From RUG369 sp050949645 (GTDB taxonomy: Bacteria > Planctomycetota > Planctomycetia > Pirellulales > Thermoguttaceae): a DNA stretch of 64,000 nucleotides. Below the pieces are notes generated by a model, which had not been told where the DNA came from, searched no databases, and was given only the letters and a program-made list of their open reading frames with translations. This document shows, piece by piece, positions 63,052-64,000 of the stretch. The stretch covers positions 1,798,001-1,862,000 of the forward strand of contig JBMNGC010000001.1 of the NCBI GenBank assembly GCA_050949645.1, in the 5' to 3' direction. A program made the translations under genes and the position numbers. Each line of letters begins with the position of its first letter. The stretch's first letter is position 1.

Positions 63052-63594
63052 TCATTCAGCGTCGGAAGCGTTGTCGGCGGCTGCCTCGTCGGCAGTGGCG
63101 TCGACGTCGGAAGCCTTATCAGCGGCCTTATCTGCGTCGGAAGCTTCGGCTTCGGACTTTTCAGCAGCAGGAGCTTCGGCGTCGGACTTTTCAGCCACGG
63201 GCGCTTCGGCGTCAGAAGTCTTGTCAGAGGTCTTTTTGGCCGCGGGCGCTTTAGCGGCTGGAGTTTCAGCGACAACTGGAACGTCGGGTCGACGACGACG
63301 TGCGGCAAGACGTTCGAGCGCAGCCTTCTGCTCTTCGAGGTTCGTGCCGTTGGTACCGTACTTTTTGATCAGGACGGCGACCTTATCGCTCGGCTGTGCG
63401 CCGACGCCGAGCCAATAATCGATGCGATCGCTCTTGAGCGACGCGCGCGCGTCCTTTTCAGGAACGAGCGGATCATAGAAGCCAAGCTCTTCAATAACGC
63501 GACCGTCGCGTGGACGACGAATGTCGACGGCGACGATGCGGAAAAACGGTCGATGTTTACGACCGAACTTCTTCATTCTTATTCGTACTGACAT
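63052..63594 (-). CDS. rpsP: Ribosomal protein bS16 with acidic tail
   Basis: 180 residues from the ATG at 63594, behind AGGGATTT; the usual length is 80-90. The bS16 fold is residues 1-85: MSVRIRMKKFGRKHRPFFRI, VAVDIRRPRDGRVIEELGFY, KSDRIDYWLGVGAQPSD. From about residue 110 comes a tail of repeated Ala/Asp/Glu/Lys units (SDAEAPVAEK, SDAEAPAAEK, SEAEASDADK). Confidence 0.95.
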   Translation of the reverse strand: MSVRIRMKKFGRKHRPFFRIVAVDIRRPRDGRVIEELGFYDPLVPEKDARASLKSDRIDYWLGVGAQPSDKVAVLIKKYGTNGTNLEEQKAALERLAARRRRPDVPVVAETPAAKAPAAKKTSDKTSDAEAPVAEKSDAEAPAAEKSEAEASDADKAADKASDVDATADEAAADNASDAE

Positions 63595-63808
63595 GTGTAA
63601 ATCCCTAAAAACAGTGTTGGTTTCCAATCCTGCAGATCGGAGCTGAAATTCAACCCGGACGCCTCCGCTCCGGTCGAGCGACTTGTTCGACCGCGTCCGC
63701 CGGCGCAAACGTCAAGGTTCGGCGCTTAAAACGCATCTGACGGCGTTTTCCGATCGTATGCGCGACGCTCGCGCGGAGCGCGTATTCCGTATCTTCTGAG
63801 TATTGTTT

Positions 63809-64000
63809 CTATTTCTTCTTGCGCTTTTTGTCGCGTCGAATCTTTTCACGGCGCTTGCGCTCCGCCTCGCGTTCTTTCGGCGTAAGCCGCTTACCAGTCG
63901 AACGTTTCTTCGCAGGCCCCATCTGCGCGAAGGGGTTCTGGACCTGACGAATCATATCGCTCATCATTTTCATCCGGCCGCCGGCGCTCGACGATGAAAA
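63809..64000 (-). CDS. ffh: Signal recognition particle protein, C-terminal end (partial)
   Basis: The last 63 codons of a gene running off the right edge: GGRMKMMSDMIRQVQNPFAQ, MGPAKKRSTGKRLTPKERE, AERKRREKIRRDKKRKKK and TAG. Methionine-rich helix then a very basic tail is the end of the Ffh M domain, which binds 4.5S RNA and signal peptides. The position upstream of rpsP on the same strand is the usual one for ffh. Too little is present to check the GTPase. Confidence 0.7.
   Translation of the reverse strand, partial: FSSSSAGGRMKMMSDMIRQVQNPFAQMGPAKKRSTGKRLTPKEREAERKRREKIRRDKKRKKK

Overview
The window looks like the chromosome of a planctomycete (Planctomycetota, probably a Pirellulales/Thermoguttaceae-type lineage). 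The evidence is a DUF1559 pseudopilin-like protein paired with a small carboxypeptidase-regulatory-like lipoprotein, a DUF1080 protein, Tat-exported Gfo/Idh/MocA and xylose-isomerase-like proteins, an anti-sigma-type AEYLD/LAEVA domain, and a 23S-5S block with no 16S gene next to it. The DNA is moderately GC-rich and full of GACGTCGACG-like strings, except one AT-rich insert at about 56.2-57.5 kb. No prophage, CRISPR array or recognisable IS element was found.

Layout. 1-2.8 kb: two ABC exporter half-transporters (minus). 2.9-8.75 kb: 23S and 5S rRNA (minus), followed by a decayed tract with two further 5S remnants, an exported protein gene, a truncated copy of it and a small membrane protein. 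9.1-13.1 kb: hypothetical, anti-sigma-like and zinc-ribbon/STN membrane proteins. 13.2-19.8 kb (plus): hisD, DUF1080, uppS, a flavodoxin lipoprotein overlapping an m5C methyltransferase, and a GH5-like enzyme. 19.9-26.5 kb: tRNA-Lys, a DisA_N-like protein, glutamate dehydrogenase, an SDR, a three-unit tRNA-Asn array with one dead unit, an LpxL-type acyltransferase, an RRM protein and tmRNA. 26.6-31 kb: a secreted glycosidase-like protein, an AMMECR1-Memo fusion and a probable frameshifted gene. 31.5-34.9 kb: bL25, pth, bS6, ssb, bL9. 35-39.7 kb: two xylose-isomerase-like paralogues, scpB, tRNA-Met, an orphan SpoA protein. 39.7-45.8 kb: a 2.15-kb tandem segmental duplication of a secreted acidic protein gene, then the lipoprotein and DUF1559 genes. 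46.5-54.5 kb: dapF, EF-G, a double-SIS protein, a GT2-methyltransferase fusion, a zinc-ribbon protein. 55-60 kb: HAD phosphatase, PfkB kinase and a conserved protein, interrupted by a 30-bp direct repeat, a miniature PfkB relic and two AT-rich foreign genes (one YidD-like). 60-64 kb: Tat-exported oxidoreductase, then rplS-trmD-rpsP-ffh (minus).

Two themes stand out. The first is local tandem duplication followed by decay of one copy: 5S/exported gene, tRNA-Asn, secreted acidic protein, PfkB. Each leaves relics that can be read against the intact copy. The second is intrinsic terminators close to start codons (before the AMMECR1-Memo, RRM and GT2 genes), suggesting leader RNAs or short upstream transcripts. 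Housekeeping clusters are gapped: bS6-ssb-bL9 lacks bS18, and rpsP-trmD-rplS lacks rimM. Everything here is read by eye; homology statements rest on recognised motifs, not on database searches.
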